Shown: in pieces, positions 61,101 through 64,000 of the stretch
How positions within the stretch are numbered: position 1 is the first letter of the stretch
Layout of the letters: each line of letters opens with the position of its first letter
NCBI GenBank assembly: GCA_961205875.1
Contig: OY540810.1
Location: forward strand, 31,682,001-31,746,000
Reading direction: 5' to 3'
DNA length: 64,000 nucleotides
Source of the DNA: Sialis fuliginosa
Taxonomy: Eukaryota > Arthropoda > Insecta > Megaloptera > Sialidae
Notes under the pieces: generated by a model
The model's database searches: none
Seen by the model: only the letters and a program-made list of their open reading frames with translations
Told to the model about the DNA's origin: nothing
Program-made: the position numbers and the translations under genes

Positions 61101-63751
61101 ATTTGCTTTTAAATGTCATTATCAGAGCGTCCCCGCCTCCTCTAATTTCTAAACTTTAAAAAATTGAAAAAATTCCAGAATGTAGCTTTTAATTAGTATT
61201 TTCAATAAAAATTATATCTGTAAAAAAAATATTTTTTGAAAGTCGACATTTGTCATGAAAGACCACATCTAATATAATATTTTTACAGGACATTTATGGA
61301 AGGTGCAAAGAAAAAAGTTAATGCCATTTTTTTCGAAATTCTCATGTGATAGTTATGTGGAAACATTTAATAATATCAGCGATAATTTTCTGGAAAAATT
61401 AGGAGAGAAAACAGAATGGTCAGAACATGATCTGGAAATATTTAGTGAGAATATGGCAATGGACACTTTAATAAGTAAGAATTTTATCTAAAACAGGGCT
61501 GGCCAGTCTGTGCAGAAACAAATTAAGTTTTAATAGCGGGTAATTCAAACTGGCTATAACTTCCCGTTGTTTTCAAAAATAACGTTTAAAATATTGTTTT
61601 ATTTATGTAACTTAAATTATTTTAATTGTTAAAAATATTTTTATATTATATTTGGGTTGGCCAGGCCTGTTCTAAAACAGTCTATTGCAATGATTCAAAC
61701 TAATTCTTATATATTTTTTAGAAATATTCACTAAAACGGATGTATTAACTAATGATGACTATCAGAGTTTCGCCAGAAGTGCTAATAAGTAGGTGGATAG
61801 TTTTTTTTTTTAATAAACAAAAGCTTTGTACTGTTGAAGTCAGGGACTTGAACCCGAACCCGAAACTTGTATTTTTCATTAACCTGAATCTGAATCCGAA
61901 CCTTTTCATGGATAACCGGTAACCATATATTTTTAAAAAGTTCAATAAATTATGATTTGCAGTGGCGTAGATTGCTTTTTGCGATGGGGGGGGGGGGTAT
62001 GACCAGGGCCGCTACTAGAAGCTCGGGGGTCCCAAAATATGTAAAATTAAAAAAAATTATTCTAATTTTGAACTGAATGACCTTTTTTTTTTTTTGATCA
62101 TATAATTACATAAACTGTAATTAGTTTACTCGTTATTACTAAAAAAAGGTCATTCTATTGAAAAATAACTGAAGACCTTTTTTTTACCCAATATTTCCTA
62201 TTTACTATTTTGTTCATACTAGGAGAGTTTAAAAAAATTCTGAATTTTCTCATGAGTTGACTCATAGGGGAGGGATTGATCCCCTTAATCCCCCCCACCC
62301 CCTCCCATCTACGCCACTGATGATTTGAGTTATCAAGTCCACTACTAAAATTTACATATTTTTACGTTCTTTTTTAATTCTATAACTGACTTACATTTCA
62401 ATTTGCAAAAAGAACCGAGAAATCTTTAAAAAGTAATTTTATTTTTGGCCTTTTTTCGAGCCATATTTTAATGTTTTTTTTTCGCGTTACGAATATCTTC
62501 GGGTAAACTCGAGGTGTTCGGATGTGATTAATAAGTGTTTTAAAATATTTTAGATTAATTTCACGTAGTTGTTTTTCAATAACGCCAAATATGTATAACT
62601 TCTAATACAAGCACAAACACCCATTTATTTTTTATTTCAGTATCATGAAAATAACGTTCAGTAGAATTGTAAGATTCTGGTTACTTAGTGACTTCTTATT
62701 CCAGTTTTCGAGTATGCATAAAAAATACAGACAAAGTATAGCCAATATAAGAAAATTCAATACAAAAGTAAGATAATCATCACATATTGACATATAATAT
62801 CAAACTAACATTGTATGTGTGTGTGTAAAAATTATCAGATTAAGAAAATCATCATAAAATACTTTAATACAAAAATAACATCGAAGATACTTCTTTGAAT
62901 ACGTTGAAAGCTAAAATGTGTTAATGAATGTTCACAATGATTTTACCTAACATTAAAAATAATGGCAGGGGTACAATATAATATAAGTGTTCATACGAGG
63001 ATCACAGCCGAAGGCTGAGACCCCAACAAATTTAACTATCTAAATATGGTGCGACTTGAGGTTGGGCCGCAAAAGCCCTAGTTTATTATAATATACTGTT
63101 TTAAATGATACAATTATATAATTATATTTAGGTGATTGAAGCAAAATTAAAAGAAAGAAAATCTGCTGAAAACTCTAGAGAAAAGTGTTTCCTAGACTAT
63201 CTTCTCGACACGTACGAAGAAGGGGAAATAGACATGAATGGTCTTCATATCGAACTGCAAACCATGGTATCAGGTGTAAGATTAAAACCAATCTTGAGCA
63301 TTGCAGGAAATAAATCATTAATACAATTTTCAGGGGTCTGAAACATCATGTGCCACAATCAAAAACATAATAACTCTACTTGCAATGTATCCAGATGTCC
63401 AACAGAAACTATACGAGGAAGTGAAAGACATCTTCCAGGACACAGACAGGCCTGTTGGTGTTGAAGACGTTAGGAAGATGGTGTACCTGGAGATGGTGAT
63501 CAAAGAAACTCTAAGGGTGTTCAACAATGCGGCTAATTTAGCTCGAGTAGCTGCTAAAGATGTCCAATTGACCGAGTACGTTCTTCCTAAAGGAGCTAAT
63601 GTAGTTTTTAGCCCTCATATAATTCACCATAATCCTGAATATTGGCCAGATCCATATAAGTTTGACCCTGAAAGGTTTTCCGTTGAGAATTCTGTGAATA
63701 GACATCCTTATACCTTCCTTGCATTTAGTGCAGGGCCAAGGAACTGTATAG
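58171..63751 (+). CDS. Cytochrome P450, CYP4-clan type (seven exons in view, 3' end outside)
   Basis: Membrane-bound monooxygenase. Exons in consistent phase: 58171-58339, 58671-58880, 61289-61474, 61722-61788, 62641-62767, 63132-63275 and 63334-63751. They give about 440 residues. N-terminal anchor YFLLKIIIGVFVILVLNYVW, then IPG. C-helix W-x3-R is in HLWKVQRKKL. The I-helix reads GGSETS, which fits (A/G)Gx(D/E)T(T/S). K-helix ETLR, FDPERF and FSAGPRNCIG follow. The donor after exon 7 matches the first copy, whose last exon encodes about 58 further residues. That exon is not seen before 64000. Exons 6-7 closely match the truncated neighbour, so the two are tandem duplicates. Introns 2, 4 and 5 hold transposons. 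Confidence 0.88.
58930..60708. mobile_element. 1.78-kb palindromic transposon, TA-flanked, in P450 intron 2
   Basis: Ends CACTCATCCAAACAATTAAA and its near-complement at 60681-60708, with TA on both sides (58928-58929 and 60709-60710). Inverted arms of about 695 bp (to about 59627, and from about 60014) match almost throughout around a spacer of about 390 bp. TA target and TIR sequence suggest a Tc1/mariner-type foldback. No transposase frame. Confidence 0.88.
60711..60850 (+). mobile_element. Fragment of the CAGGTGACC foldback family
   Basis: CTGACCCATTTTAAATGTCC through TTCAAGGTCATTTTTAGG matches the left arm of 38099-39246. It directly abuts the TA after the large palindrome. Confidence 0.6.
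61845..62420. mobile_element. Family C hAT-like element, split by a younger MITE
   Basis: Starts CAGGGACTTGAACCCG and runs opposite to 30213-30630. The matching sequence continues on the far side of the MITE at 61960-62319 (ATCAAGTCCACTACTAAAAT). The right end is not clear. It lies in P450 intron 4. Confidence 0.6.
61960..62319. mobile_element. hAT-type MITE with perfect 8-bp duplication
   Basis: Ends CAGTGGCGTAGAT and ATCTACGCCACTG are exact inverted repeats. ATGATTTG flanks both sides (61952-61959 and 62320-62327). Poly-G and poly-C tracts sit just inside the two ends. It contains a CAGGGCCGCTACTAG fragment of another hAT family. 360 bp. Confidence 0.9.
62870..63081 (+). mobile_element. 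Degenerate 3' remnant of the Helitron-like family
   Basis: Retains TTCTTTGAATACGTTGAAAG, CACAGCCGAAGGCTGAGACC and a shortened end GCAAAAGCCCTAG followed by T. It is aligned to the ends of 52581-55803. It lies in P450 intron 5, ending 50 bp before exon 6. Confidence 0.7.
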
Positions 63752-63786
63752 GTAAGTAGTTTATACTATATACTTAAACTAAAAAT

Positions 63787-63850
63787 ATACACCTTAACCA
63801 CAATAAAACAATGTCACTAGACAAGTAGTCCTCATCAGGAGTCTAACAGT
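63787..63850 (+). repeat. Dispersed repeat segment shared with window start
   Basis: ACCTTAACCACAATAAAACA followed by CCTCATCAGGAG. The same blocks occur in reverse orientation at 363-455. It lies in the intron after P450 exon 7, where the short 59-bp intron of the first copy has no such insert. Confidence 0.6.
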
Positions 63851-64000
63851 GATACAGTCTTGGTCAAAACCTATATATTGTAAGTGACTTTTTCTTTAAT
63901 CAGTATCCCTTTAACAAAAGAAAGATTTAAATACATTAGATTTAACATACAAATTATTAATAACATTTTTAATAAGAAGTATTATAAACTAAATGGTCTC

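Noticed and set aside
1-64000. Search for a gene cluster forming a new system
   Set aside because: ZFPL1, NSMCE1 and CLP1 are unrelated housekeeping genes, and the P450s are an ordinary tandem pair. No functional cluster is supported.

Overview
The window looks like nuclear DNA of an insect or other arthropod. It is AT-rich, with short introns between GT-AG borders, and it carries four recognisable host genes plus fragments of two more. Most of the rest is transposon-derived. The transposons are Helitrons ending in CTAG, hAT-type MITEs with 8-bp target duplications, TA-flanked palindromic elements, a Copia element primed by initiator-methionine tRNA, and mariner relics. The P450s are of the CYP4-clan type. 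Helitron ends and simple repeats resemble those common in Lepidoptera, but I cannot fix the order from this sequence alone.

Layout. 1-22,700 is repeat-dominated. It holds a head-to-tail array of three Helitrons (3932-6609), a decayed mariner fragment, an isolated GC-rich patch (7189-7500), small foldback elements, an apparently intact Copia retrotransposon with identical LTRs (15021-19343), a 1.1-kb palindrome (19510-20631) and a second mariner relic (21335-21892). From 23,226 to about 36,390 lie three exon-like blocks of one unidentified minus-strand gene with very long repeat-filled introns. 38,099-40,650 is again transposons.

41,974-49,430 is a compact housekeeping block. ZFPL1 (Golgi zinc-finger membrane protein, +) is followed by NSMCE1 (SMC5/6 complex RING subunit, +). 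CLP1 (RNA 5'-hydroxyl kinase, -) converges on NSMCE1. All three could be reconstructed exon by exon with consistent reading phase. MITEs sit in a ZFPL1 intron and in the NSMCE1 3' region, where one supplies the nearest AATAAA.

A 2.3-kb element with 85-bp terminal inverted repeats and a SANT/Myb-like gene (49576-51884) begins 146 bp upstream of the CLP1 start codon. Next come two head-to-tail Helitron-like elements (52581-55803). The first carries a near-exact 122-bp copy of the CLP1 start region embedded in a 98-bp duplication of Helitron sequence. From 56,233 to the end are two cytochrome P450 genes in tandem. The first keeps only its last three exons. The second has seven exons in view and a 1.78-kb palindromic transposon in intron 2. 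A degraded relative of the same Helitron family lies just upstream of the matching exon in the second gene.

I see no CRISPR array, no rRNA or tRNA gene, and no new defence or metabolic system. The most unusual content is transposon-host interplay: Helitron tandem arrays, filler capture of CLP1 sequence, and very large palindromes. All exon borders, identities and repeat limits were read by eye, with no alignment or database search.
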